Below, piece by piece: positions 50,701-61,271 of a stretch of DNA of 64,000 nucleotides; within the stretch, counting starts at the first letter, position 1, and each line of letters begins with the position of its first letter. The notes beneath the pieces are model-generated. The model did not search any database, was not told where the DNA came from, and saw only the letters and a list, made by a program, of their open reading frames with translations. A program made the translations under genes and the position numbers. Origin of the DNA: Acanthaster planci (taxonomy: Eukaryota; Echinodermata; Asteroidea; Valvatida; Acanthasteridae); NCBI RefSeq assembly GCF_001949145.1, contig NW_019091357.1, forward strand, positions 1,008,189 through 1,072,188, in the 5' to 3' direction.

Positions 50701-52981
50701 TTGCTCCATTTCAGGTAGGACGGAGAAAGACATGTAGATGACTATTTATACACTGTACAATACGCTGGCAGAGAGATGTTTCAGCTGTGAACAAGAACGA
50801 TTGTCTGAGATTTCTTGTCTTCCCAATCTCCAAATGAAATGCCCAGATTATTACATTTATTTTGAAAAACGGTACGTATTCTAAAGTTCTTGCATGCAAT
50901 TTACATAACTTTCTCATTTAACGAATAGTTGGTGATAGAGGCAGAGGTTGGGTACTTTACGAGGAGCATCATAGCAGTTGATGACATCATCCTCACGTTA
51001 AATGCGTATCCAGTCCAACCTCAAACAAGCGTCAATGGTAAGTGACAGCTGACCATCAAAAGTTAAGGGTCAAACATGCCCTAAAGATTTTCTCGCTCGA
51101 AGACGTTACTCAAAGCTTCCGTTCTTTGATGTTGAGAATGAATTGTAGAGAGAGGTATAAGTTGTATTTTCATTTACAAATTCGGTACAGTTTACCAACA
51201 ATTTTCCTCTTGCTAGTTAGGAGCAATGGTGCAGACGCTGGGATTGAGAGCTTAATGTTTTAGGTACATCATCTCAGAGGCAATTGCTCGTTTTTTCTCT
51301 CATCCCTGCAGATTCAGCACAGCAAAATGCACTGGGCGGTCGCCAAGAAGGCGGGGCAAACGATGCCCTTACATTATGGCCTAGTCTGACGTCACAAGAT
51401 GTAGGGGGCCGGCCATCCCACACAGAGGGCGCCTCGCAGGAAGGAATGGCGGGTAAAAAACATGCATGCTTTCATGACCGTTTTATAAGTAGTGACTGCC
51501 TCGTCTACCAACTCAACTGGACCTTGTTCTTACCTAACCCAGGCTTACATGCAATCAAGTTTGAGAGCTTGTTGCCACTATGAGCCCCAAGCGCAATCAA
51601 GAGAGGGCGCAGTTATCCTAATAATCGGCTCCTTTAGGAACAGCACTTCGCTGTTTCTCAAACGACTTTGAAATGTAGGCGTTGCAGTCAACACTCCCGA
51701 CCAGCATGGCTCTTTTTCAACGGACGAGGGGTGCTTCTGCTCAAGGCGGATCATGTAAAATATGGTCTGTAACACAGTGTCTATTTGCAGCTCCTCCAAT
51801 CCCCGTATTTCTAGTGATCAGATCATTTACTGCCACCTGTCTGTCTTTGAATGGGAGACGCTTTGACTATTGGTTCCTATGCAGGTTCGGACGATGAGGG
51901 CGTCTCTCTGTGTTTTGTCCTGGCGCTGACGTCATCAAGCTTGCTTGTCATCGTGTTGGTCATCTTTATGATTGTCTTTCTGTCCCTCACAAGAAATAAG
52001 AGACGGTACTTGATTCTATATCCGCTGTTCTGCTACCTTGGTCAGCCTTGAGTACTTATAACTAACCTTTTATCCTGATGGAAAGTTGTAGGAACTTGAC
52101 CTTTCACCATTGGAATATGTGTATCTTCCAAGTCTCATGAAAACTCTCTTTAACAAATCGTAACTACACAGTCACTGGGCCGATAATAGTCAATGTACAG
52201 TTTCTCTAAATGTTCACCTTTCCACTTGAATGATAGCCTTTTTCTGTCTTTCCCGGCTTCGTAATAATGATGCCTAGATTGTTACAGTCTTTTTGTGATT
52301 AGTTTATTTTAAAATCGAGAAATTCTCTCACAATACGACCCAGAATGAGAGGCGTTTCAAACCTTGTGTTGTAGATTCCGCAGATTTAACTTCAGCCACG
52401 ACTACGAAGAAATCAAAGGCAAAGAGGCGTACAACCAAACGACCTCCGTGTCCGCCATGGCCATCATGAAAGAACGCCCTCACCCCCGCCTGATCTACCA
52501 CAACCGTCACACCAGCTTCTCTCGCATCCAGAGCCTGTCGAGCTGCCTGTCCCGACTGAGCATGCGTGATAGTCTCCACTCCAGCATCTACGCCGAGATC
52601 ACGGATGCAGACCTGGACCTGGATGGCGACATGTCGGACCCTGGAATCGGTAATTGTACGACAATGACCACGACCTGCACAGGGACCTGGGACATCTGCA
52701 GCAGCAGTGAAAGCAGTAGTGGCAGCGACAACACGCTTGCCGGGGGGTCTCATATCACCGCTTCCTCGATCAATAAACTTTACCCTAGCCTCAGTGACGA
52801 GGGGAGTGTCAGTCAAAATGATAGCGGCTGGGTTGAGAACATTATCTACGAGCGCACCTCCGATATCAGTAGCTTTGACTCTACTGGCGGACGCTTTGGC
52901 TTAAGTAACGCCTTTAAAGGCTTCGGCTGCAGCAAAGCGGCGGCTGGATTTAAGTCTAGGCAGCGTGTGCACTCAGTGTAG
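44643..52981 (+). CDS. Gene A model: MAM-domain single-pass receptor-like protein, ~488 aa
   Basis: Proposed coding exons are 44643-44724, 49777-49893, 50425-50714, 50929-51037, 51312-51452, 51885-52005 and 52375-52981. Their lengths sum to 1467 nt, exactly 489 codons with the stop, with all junction phases matching. In order the protein has a possible signal peptide (1-27), one MAM domain (about 31-190), a Gly/Ser/Thr linker (200-246), a membrane helix (about 255-281) followed by RNKRR, and a 200-residue cytoplasmic tail. MAM domains mediate adhesion or receptor association at the cell surface, as in receptor tyrosine phosphatases, neuropilins and meprins. The tail has YEEI at 297-300, close to the membrane, and SIYAEI at 357-362. 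No catalytic domain is present. The first exon is the least certain part; the other six are well supported. Confidence 0.8.
44725..49776 (+). other. Gene A putative intron 1 (or intergenic)
   Basis: About 5 kb without recognised coding exons. It contains homopolymer runs (G8 at 45211, C10 at 46886) and a possible tiny exon with tandem acceptors at 49625-49668, discussed as a finding. Confidence 0.4.
49777..49893 (+). CDS. Gene A exon: MAM domain, N-terminal part
   Basis: The acceptor is CTCTCTCTGCAG and the donor A|GTATGT. Entered at phase 1 it reads TVPCKFEDNFCGYKQDP and then DDFDWSMASQGVWETLQYKP. The Cys-x-Phe-Glu opening, the second Cys followed by Gly, and the D-F-D-W motif are hallmarks of the first third of a MAM domain. 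The exon leaves at phase 1. Confidence 0.85.
50425..50714 (+). CDS. Gene A exon: MAM domain, central part
   Basis: The acceptor is CACCTCGTCTCAAG, and phase 1 completes an Asn codon with the previous exon. It reads NYICAFRNATSLRPGSLARL followed by VSPVYEVTT, matching the MAM pattern in which an 'RPGDxARLxSP'-like motif follows the third cysteine region. Further on are LQFKHF and alternating hydrophobic strands ending DVFAPFQ. The exon leaves at phase 0 before GTAGGA. NAT is a potential N-glycosylation site. Confidence 0.87.
50929..51037 (+). CDS. Gene A exon: MAM domain, C-terminal part
   Basis: Entered at phase 0 after AACGAATAG. It reads LVIEAEVGYFTRSIIAVDDI and then ILTLN. The I-A-V-D-D-I string is the classic closing motif of the MAM domain. 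The donor is G|GTAAGT at phase 1. Confidence 0.87.
51312..51452 (+). CDS. Gene A exon: extracellular linker
   Basis: The acceptor is CATCCCTGCAG, phase 1 in and phase 1 out (G|GTAAAA). It encodes a 47-residue Gly/Ser/Gln-rich hydrophilic segment without cysteines, running from the MAM domain to the membrane helix. Its symmetric phases would let it be skipped without a frameshift. Confidence 0.75.
51885..52005 (+). CDS. Gene A exon: transmembrane segment
   Basis: The acceptor is CCTATGCAG at phase 1, with the previous base making Gly. It reads SDDEGVSLCF, then a helix of about 27 hydrophobic residues (core SSSLLVIVLVIFMIVFLSL), and ends TRNKRR, a positive stop-transfer cluster that sets the type I orientation. 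The donor CG|GTACTT is weaker than average, at phase 2. The next exon supplies A to complete Arg. Confidence 0.88.
52375..52981 (+). CDS. Gene A terminal coding exon: cytoplasmic tail
   Basis: Entered at phase 2 after GTGTTGTAG, it encodes 201 residues to a TAG stop. The tail is Ser-rich and begins FRRFNFSHDYEEIKGKEAY. Tyrosine motifs include YEEI (297-300), SIYAEI (357-362, ITIM-like), YPSL (a possible endocytic YxxL-type signal) and IIYERTSDI. No enzymatic domain is visible. Long Ser runs suggest a disordered, phosphorylatable signalling tail. The exon is GC-richer than its flanks. Confidence 0.9.
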
Positions 52982-53181
52982 TCGGCAACCAGCACCCCCC
53001 CCCCATTTTTGAGGGAACAAAAGCTTAAATATGTAAATACGGAAGTATGTGAAAACCAAATTTTTTGTATTATACTTAATGAATGCTGTTTAAAATGGCA
53101 ACACAAGTTTAAACTTGTTAAAAGTGGCAGAGTGGACTTTGTACATTCCTGCATGCTGCTGAAAAATTCCCATCCCAATCA

Positions 53182-53187
53182 AATAAA
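53182..53187 (+). other. Polyadenylation signal, gene A
   Basis: AATAAA lies 200 bases after the gene A stop, a normal distance for a compact 3' UTR. Confidence 0.55.
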
Positions 53188-56028
53188 TCGCAAATACTAA
53201 ATCACAAATAGTACTGCAAACTGTTGGCTGACCACAGTGGCCTATACAAAAGTTCAAGGACCTGACGTTTACGTTTCAATCCTAGCAGAATCTTTTTCAA
53301 AAGCATGTAGACTTCAACAATTTCTATCCCTGCTTTAGTGGGGAGCTGTAATTTAGGGAAAATCTATTCCTAAACCAGTTAAGAAAAAAATTATATGATC
53401 ATACATTTACTCCAACTGCAAAAAAGTGACAAGATATCCACCAAAGACAGTCGAGAATTGTCAGTTTCGGGCCAAGTCTTTACCCCGACCACCATCCCTC
53501 ATGACGTGGATGTCGGGTCGAGTCATGCCCGGAAATTTTACTCCCTTTAATCGCGAAAAGCTTTCCCTTTTTCTTTTTAATGAAACTAAACTGGATTTGC
53601 TGATAGATTCCAACGATTCCTATAGCCCTGGGAAGAGTTCCAGTTGAACATATTTTGTAAATACATACCGTTTGAATACACCCCGTTTTGACGCTCTGGA
53701 ATGTATCATATCACGCGTATTAGTTTTAATCATTGTAGAAAGTCAGTCAGGCAGTGTTACATGTACATCTAAACCTTTCGTTTCCTTCTTAAACGTGTTT
53801 TAACACCTGTCAGCAACAGCTACCTGTATATTTGTCTGCCTATCTGTACTTTGACGAGTCTCAGTCAATTCTGTCCTTCCTTTGTGGCCTTTGCTTTCAC
53901 GTAAACCGGGATTATAAGAATATGTCAATGGAAACCCATGCCTTAACACGCGTAATAATTATTTCCCCGTGAAGTTTTGAGATGAGGAAAATCATCACTT
54001 TTAGTTTCGAATCTCAGTATCATGTTTATAAAAACAGGCTGAACCCTTTTACAAATAAAAATTTAAAAATTCTAATAATTTTTCGTTCATCTCCTTGTTC
54101 GAAGAAATAGTTTTGGTTTTCTTTATAAGTATTTCAGTATTTTGTGGAAATGGCTTTTCTTATTACTGAATAAAATTAAGAACAAAGGACAAGTTTAAAC
54201 AAGAATTAAATGTTCTTGTTCCCTTTCTCCCTTTCAAGAATATTAGTTAGCAGATCGTATTAACAAGAGACTCGCTCATATTTGTCCAGTTTCCGGGAGT
54301 TATAATTCTCACCATTTTTGTCTTTTTCCTTGTAATATTTCGAACTAGAAGGGACCACCATGCACTTTTGTCAACACTTTGGAATTCATTGACAAAAGTC
54401 TTCCACAAAACCGCTGCTAGAAAAGTTTCAATTTTCTTGGAATGAACACGAATGGGCTACAATTTGAGCTCAGTGTCGACTCAGGCACTTTGCAACTGTT
54501 ATATTCTAACCATGATAGGGACTTGACAGCGTCAACATGGAGACAGTTGAAAAAAAGTGGCATTCCTCAACCCTTTCCACAAAAGCAAATCATTTCCCGA
54601 ACAGAAGTTCGTTGTGTTGTGTCTCGCGCATGTGTATACCTGTGCAAGACAAGTTAAGGCTTTCACCCTGGGCCTTATTTGTTTCTCTTTCTTTGTAATC
54701 GGACATTTTCTCTTTCCTATCACAATCGACGACCACAGAATAGCACAAAAGGCACCAACAACAAAGGAATGTGTTTTTAACTTTACGTTTCCGCATTTGA
54801 CTGAGCTTTGGTGGCGCTACTGTGAGCAGCATAGCTTGGGAAAGTGTGAGTGGGTATGACTTAACGTAAATCTCTTTCACAAGCGCATTAGGTCAGGCTA
54901 GTACGTGTACCTACTGTCAAATGCGAATTAGACGAGGGTGTTTTGCAAGTTCGTTCTTACTTATAATGACGGGATTTAGCAAACCAGGAAATCAGAGGTG
55001 TACAGTTGTAGCGCATAAGCTCATCGTCATTCTCTTCATCCACCTGTACAAGTGACAAGTAGCAAAGGTAAAAGATTTTTCAATTCTCACCGATATAATC
55101 ACTCCATTTTACTGCTTTTTTTCTAGCGACCAACGTCAATTTAATATGAGCTATGGTAAGTGACACTCTGTTGAACGAATAGGCAACTCTGTGTTTGTAA
55201 TGAAACACCAAAAGCTAGGTAACATTACCGCAGGAGCCAGCTTCCGGGTTTGTTCGCACGATGATGATGGTCTACCCGCATGTTGTCAACAGGTCAAACG
55301 GTGCAGTCATTCGTATTATGCGTAGCTTATATCTCGCTGCTATTTTTACATCAACTTAAGTTGGTAGCATTGAAGGGGTTATATCAAGTGAGAAAGAGAC
55401 ATTTTGTAAATACTGGACATATTGTATATAGATTTCTCTTGATTGAATCATATGATTGAAATATTTTAGGTAGAATAGCAAAGAGGCAAAACGACCGGCT
55501 CTTGATTTCTTAAGAGTCATGGTCTTGCAAGTGCAGCCTCGATGTTGTTCCTGTACGGTGACTCTGCGTCCACTTGAGATGAAAAGTGCATAGCCCTTTA
55601 ACATTCAAACAAAACAGATTGGTGAATGATCGAAAGCTAATATAATCAATCAATCATCACAGTTTAGTCTATCAATTCAATCAATCGATCAGAAAAATCA
55701 GTTTTCACACCATTATTTGTTCAGTCCCTCAGTCGGATGATACATTTATGCATGCTGTTACCTTTATACACATAATGTCAATCTTTGATCAACATGCTTT
55801 GTTTCGAACAAAACATGACAGTGCTTTTACATTGTTGACCACGACTGTTTCCTGTGCGTGATCTTTTTAGAGAAAACGGAACTATGATATTATTGTTTGA
55901 GTGAGCAGCAATATTGTCGGTCGCACCCTCACCCTCTCCAATACAGGGAATCACCCTGCAATTAAAACCATACTGATATATTTATCCACGGCTACACGAT
56001 CGTTCATTTTCTTAATTTGATCATTTAG
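53188..56028. other. Intergenic between genes A and B
   Basis: Mostly featureless AT-rich DNA with a degenerate AATC-rich patch near 55640-55690. A 29-nt segment at 55127-55155 sits between a strong acceptor (CTTTTTTTCTAG) and a strong donor (ATG|GTAAGT) and might be a 5' UTR micro-exon of gene B. A non-ATG frame at 54557-54859 has a hydrophobic stretch but no support as a gene. Confidence 0.45.
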
Positions 56029-56035
56029 ATATAAA

Positions 56036-56519
56036 ATGGCAATGATAGCCCAAGCTGTGTTACTTAGTCTCTCCGTCCAGTCGCTACTTGCGACAACTGA
56101 CACAAGTACCACAGTGAACGGCAGCCTGTCAACGTCGCCCGCTTCCACCGAGGGAGCAAGCGAAATGACGTCACCAAGCTCGACTGATCAGACAGATGTC
56201 GACAACCAAACTATGCCAACACAAGTGTCGACAACACTGGCTAATTCGTTGACTAATTCAACCGGATTGACAGAGACAAGTGCGACGACAACGGAACTTC
56301 CAACGGAGACAGTGTCGACAGTTACTATGGTTCCGACTCTGTCGACAGTGACACCAACGTCAGAGAGCCAAATGTCGACTCAGTCACAGACCAACAAGGG
56401 TGACGACGGTGGTACAACTACAATATTGTCTGGAACTACAAGTTCAATGTCATCAACGACGCAAATGATGACGTCGGGTTTGATTGGCGAGCTGACAACG
56501 TCCAGAGGAACAAAGGAGG
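56036..56519 (+). CDS. Gene B exon 1: signal peptide and mucin-like domain
   Basis: Starts MAMIAQAVLLSLSVQSLLAT, a reasonable signal peptide with a likely cut near LLA|TT. The remainder is dominated by Thr and Ser, with short recurrent VST/TST-type motifs. The hexamer GTCGAC recurs five times between 56198 and 56379, reflecting a worn Ser-Thr repeat. The donor is GAG G|GTAATA at phase 1. Confidence 0.8.
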
Positions 56520-58309
56520 GTAATATAACAGGGAATATTTTCCCACCCTAAAGTAGTTATTTTTGGTAGCAAGCTTAAGTACTCGTTTCAAGACTTGAGG
56601 GTACTAGTACTTTGGTCTTTCCACAAGCATTTTTCAAAGTAATGTCATTTCCTTTCTTTGTAAAAGACCTCTTTTTAATGGCAATGCCTTTGTGACAGCT
56701 AGAAGTTACTTCAGTCGATTTGGGAACTAATTAAAACAGCGACCAAGCATGTATGTCAGTTTTGGCAAACAAAACTATGGTGCCAAGAAACCATGCTTGT
56801 GTTATTTTGCTTTGGACAAACTTTTTCCTCCTGAATGACAAGATAACTTGACATTGGTTTCTTCTCTTCACAGCACCAGGGCCTGAACGCGTTAGCCTAG
56901 CCGTGTACATCGCCATTGGTGTCGTGGGGGGCCTCTTCGTGCTAGTAGTCATCTTCGCGCTCAGCGTCTGGTGCCTACGTCGGTAAGGTTTACAACGTCA
57001 GTACATCAGGACAGATAACTTCCATATTAAAATGTTACGGCCACTTCATGAAGGCAATCTAATGGCGCATTTATAACCTGTTTGGCAATCCCAATAGACG
57101 GAGGGCGCTCTTTGTTTTGCGTAATAAACTCTATGATATTGACCACAAACTCCCAAATCCACCTCCATTAAGCAGTTACTGTACGTGTCTGCCATACTTC
57201 AATAGCTGTTATCCTCGCTCCTTTCCTAATGAATATAGAGGAATCGATCATTTTCCAAATGTCAGCTCTGTCTCTTAATCGACCCCATTTCATGAGCTTG
57301 GATTTTTCCAAACATTCACAGTTGGATCCGGAAGAGCGGAACGCATGGGTCAAGTTGTTAATGTTTCTGTTGCACAAAAAATAATCTGATTTCAACTGAA
57401 GGGTACACTGCCAAAAAGGAAATCCACTCTAATTAATGACGGTGAAGCTCAACGCTAAAATGGGGGGGGGGGAGCTGAGGTTTTAGTATAAAAAGAGGGA
57501 AATTATTGTAGTATGACATTTTAGAATACTTGATCAGCAGAGGGCGCCATATTGCGTCGAAGGTTGAGTCTGCTTTCATCATGGCATATGCCGACATTGA
57601 AAGATTTTGTAATCGTAACGCAACAGTTTACCACAGCAAACAACCACCCATCCATCCCAAGCAAAACGACATAAAACGAAACAAAATTAAAGGAAGTATT
57701 AAACTGAAAGGTTGAACTTTCTAAAAGCCCAGAGAAACAGGCATATTAGCAATTGTAATCTGTGAGATGTCAAATTATGATAAGGAACGTTCGTTCAGGA
57801 CAAAATTACCTTAAATTTACTTACATTTTTTTTTAACTTCAATTTTATTCCTCAGCAAATCCAGTGGCAAGTCAAAACGTAGGCGCGGTGCCAGAAACCC
57901 CTTCGCTCAGGACGAAATGGACAAGTTGGACCCTAAGGAGCGTATGTCCATGCACCGGCCCAACTCTGCCACCGTCAACGCCGAGGGTGACCTAGCCTTC
58001 GTCACCTTCATCACAGGAGCCGCCAGCCCAGACAGCCACGTGGATGGGATCGAGAATCCCACCTACGCCCTTGGCCCTAACGGCGATGCAGGAGAGCCGA
58101 CCGAAAAGACGGCTGGTGCGGGAGACCAGAGCAACACGGCCACCTTGCCATCTCAAGTTCAGCTGAGCAACGAGGGTCCAACTGATGGCGCTCATCATGA
58201 TGACAAGAAATATGCAGACAGGAAGGGGGCCAACCTGAGGCCTCAGAGTGGAGTGTCGTACACGAGTAACGACATCGAGGGGGCCCTTGAAACAATAGAC
58301 TCTATGTGA
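56036..58309 (+). CDS. Gene B model: mucin-like type I membrane protein, ~348 aa
   Basis: Exons are 56036-56519, 56874-56982 and 57856-58309, with junctions matching at phase 1 and phase 2 to give one frame. In order: a signal peptide (about 1-20), a Ser/Thr-rich mucin-like ectodomain (about 21-165) with NGS, NQT and NST sequons and no folded-domain cysteines, a membrane helix (about 170-196), a strongly basic juxtamembrane cluster KSKRRRG, and a 150-residue tail containing NPTY at 265-268. The ectodomain is expected to carry dense O-glycans at the cell surface. The first exon is preceded by a pyrimidine-rich tract ending TTTAG at 56028, so a 5' UTR intron is likely. An alternative acceptor (CTCTCCGTCCAG, exon from 56081) would require a different signal exon. 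No orthologue is recognised. Confidence 0.82.
56874..56982 (+). CDS. Gene B exon 2: transmembrane segment
   Basis: The acceptor is CTTCTCTTCACAG at phase 1, completing Ala. It reads PGPERVSLAVYIAIGVVGG, then LFVLVVIFALSVWCLR, a clear membrane helix with small-residue GVVGG packing motifs. The donor is CG|GTAAGG at phase 2. Phase pattern and position match the membrane exon of gene A. Confidence 0.9.
57856..58309 (+). CDS. Gene B exon 3: cytoplasmic tail
   Basis: The acceptor is TTTTATTCCTCAG at phase 2, completing Arg. It begins KSSGKSKRRRGARNPFAQDE, a basic juxtamembrane region, and later has DGIENPTYAL, which contains the NPxY consensus for PTB-domain binding or clathrin-adaptor recruitment. 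The rest is acidic and polar, likely disordered, and ends ALETIDSM. It is notably GC-rich compared with the surrounding introns. Confidence 0.9.
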
Positions 58310-61192
58310 GAAAGGGGTCAGGACATCAAATGTGGAGCCGCAAAAGTCCGCCCCTCGACGCAACCACCAGAGATTTGATTACTCAAGAAGATCTTGTAAC
58401 AGAGGATTCAACTGCATGCACAATCTCATATACCCAGATTAAGACATGGGACTTTTCTCGCCCTGTGACCCAACAAGGTCTATACCGCGTGTGCGCTAAA
58501 CCTGTGCAGTCCCAACTGGCACTAAGCCTGTGAGATTTTTAGCGACGGTGATTTCAAGGTTTCCGTTGCTGTGTCCTCAGTTTTTACCTTAAAGTTTTGT
58601 TTCTGTTACTCGGATGTGTAGATTTGGTGATTAAGAGGAGTTGACACAATGGAAACGTTTGTTACCGACATGAAAATCTATGGGTATCCCACCATTATTC
58701 TGAATTGTCTGTAAATTTTTATAATGTTTACAAAAATATTGTCTCCCTAAAAATGTTGCTCTCTCATTTTTTTTTTTAATTTAATTGAGTCAGATCAATT
58801 ATTGAACCCTTTTAAAACTATATCCCGACTGTGGACTCTTTACACAATTGTTTTAATGAAATGGAATACAAAATTTATACGCTTTTGAGAAATCGTGTGG
58901 TTCCTCTTTTAAATTCGAATTCGGTGATATGGTGAATTGTTTGAATATTGAATCAGAAGGCTTTTACATGAATATGATTAACATTGATCATTTGGAATGC
59001 ACATTGCTCCTAGAGTGCAAGTATGCCATTGCCTACAATATAACTCGATATTTTGATACACCAATTGGTTTTGTAAGTTCTCATGACTTTTTTCAAACAG
59101 GAGCTGATTTTGTGTAAAGCTGTAAGTTGTAATTTTCATTTTGATATTTATGTATATCACGCAGAGTACAAACTATTATAATTCACTGGTAGGTATGAAC
59201 TTAACTTGAAAATGCTTGCAATAAAAAAAAATAATCCGGGAAAAACTTTCAGACGGTTCCCATGTTTTGGAATGAAACATTATCAAGGATGGAGCTTTTC
59301 TGAAAAAAATGTACCAGGTTAATTTCACGAAGAAATTTAGAATTTGAAGTTGGAGTAGATATTTTGCAAACTGAAATTCACTACTTTTTTTTAATATTTT
59401 GTCATTACTATACACTGCTACTTTCTCCTGAAGTCCAGGGCAATAGATTCGAAACACAAAAGAAAAGCATTCGTGAAAACAAAGTGTGATGTCATCATTA
59501 CATAGGCCTGTTTGGTGTTCATCAGCGTGGGCAGATTTTTTTTTCGTTTGATGCGTCACTGGCAAGTTCATTACTTCATGAACGCTTGAATGTTCATTTT
59601 AGATAACCTCGCTCACACAATACTGGCACTATAACTTGAACATTTCAACATCATCAAGAATGTGGCATGATTGACGTGACGTGCAGGTCGACCGGCGATA
59701 CCACATAGCATCTTCAAAGTTTGCAGACGAGACACAGAGACGCATTCCCAGCTGTTTGCAACACCAACACAATTCCCATGGGTTGTAAGTCTCGGCTTGA
59801 TCTAGCATCGCCTCGATTTATGTTAGGGTTTTCTTCTCAACACAGTAGCTGCGTGGATGTGATGCAGCACGTATGTTGAAAGGTTAAGGTTAAAGGCCAT
59901 TCAGGACAATTTGAAAGTATAAAAACAGCTGAATTATATCACAGTGAACGAGTATTTGGTAATGGCGATAGACGTTACGTTTTAGCCCCCTACGTTCTTC
60001 AAGTTCGTCAGATTGTTTGATTGTCATTTTGGTTCTGTGCTAAGTAATGCCACCGTACGGCCGCACGGCACATGGAAATTCCATAGCACAGGTCACGAGA
60101 AATCTCTGAACTTGGTGGTGGTGTCGAGATTTAGTCAAGCAGGCTTTTTTTATAACGATACAGAGTTTATTTTGAGTTTGTTCATGCATGAGACCCTGCC
60201 TTCTGACTATGCCTCCGTGTTGCCCCTTTTTTCGCATTTGTGTATTACTTCAATAATCATTACTTTTGTATTTTGTGAAAATCATCCGTTTATCGACCTG
60301 TATAATTCGACAAATATCCACTGCCATCCGGGAGTAAATGTTTAGTTAAATCTAAATCCAAACAATGTTTATGGCATTGTTGAGGCCACCATAAGGTGAA
60401 GTCAGCCCATGTATGCTCTGGGTGCCGGATGCCAGTTTAATAACTGTGCCCGACTGAGAACACAAATTGAATTGGCCCCATATGCAAGACCAAGCAGCTG
60501 TGGTGGTCTCATGTCGATGAACGAATTCCGTCTCACTGACCCACCTGGAATCCTGCGTCAGTGGCGTAATCCAATTTCGTGCCAGGCAAGCACAGAGATC
60601 CGACAACATGACTAAAGTTGAACATGACGAGTGAAACAAAAGTATCGAATGCAATGTCTGCATCGTGCAGTTCGGTCAGTCCGTTCTGATACGCGGTACT
60701 GCTGGCACGATCTGCACGTTTTGCGGGATCAGCAAAGCTCTGAAAGAGCACTTTGCACTGAGTTCAGCCGGGTTACCTGTTCCTGCGCTTGTAACAGACC
60801 CAGCCTCACCTGAGGTAATTCAGCGCTCAGATGTAACTACACACATGCAGCGCGGGAGCCGAATTGTACGCATCCATTGTTGTACCTGCAGCAGCCTAAA
60901 AATATATGAATGGCTGATTGAAAACTGGGAAATGTTGACACAGACTTGTCGGTCGGTGCCCGGGTATTGAACAAGTACCCACGTAGACTGGGTGGAGGGA
61001 TGACGAGTGGTTGCGGTTGTGCCAGTCTGCACGGTAGTCTCGCAAGGGTCCAAGGACTTTCCAGCACCCGGTACTAAACTGGCCCTGTGATGACTTGCAT
61101 ACGCACAGCATGCCTGTCATGAATAAGGTTAAGGTGAAGTTGACGTTGAAATCCCTGTGACTCGGACTGTACGCGAAGCCGGAGAGACAGCG
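58310..61192. other. Gene B 3' UTR and intergenic DNA
   Basis: The first part is probably the gene B 3' UTR. The nearest AATAAA is at 59220-59225, about 0.9 kb after the stop. From about 60350 to 61190 the sequence is GC-richer with overlapping short frames on both strands, but none resembles a known domain. A decayed mobile element or the promoter region of gene C are both possible. Confidence 0.4.
59220..59225 (+). other. Possible polyadenylation signal, gene B
   Basis: AATAAA about 910 bases after the gene B stop, and the first good match noted downstream. The distance is acceptable for an animal 3' UTR but unconfirmed. Confidence 0.3.
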
Positions 61193-61271
61193 ATGGAGCA
61201 GCGTGCACGCAGACTGTATCGGCAGGAGCACTCGGGGATTGCCTCGGCATGTGCACTAGCTCTCTGGACCT
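61193..61271 (+). CDS. Gene C exon 1: first part of signal peptide
   Basis: ATG in the context CAGCGATGG begins MEQRARRLYRQEHSG and then IASACALALWT, ending at a consensus donor T|GTAAGT at phase 1. The 3' exon enters at phase 1 and continues the hydrophobic core, which is strong mutual support. Confidence 0.65.

Noticed and set aside
54557-54859. Plus-strand frame with a hydrophobic stretch and later cysteines
   Set aside because: Starts at GTG with no internal ATG and no convincing acceptor or donor; the hydrophobic run is probably chance in T-rich DNA.
56081-56519. Alternative start of the gene B mucin exon after CTCTCCGTCCAG
   Set aside because: A credible acceptor string, but it would remove the in-frame signal peptide and enter at phase 0, for which no upstream signal exon was found. 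The ATG at 56036 is simpler.
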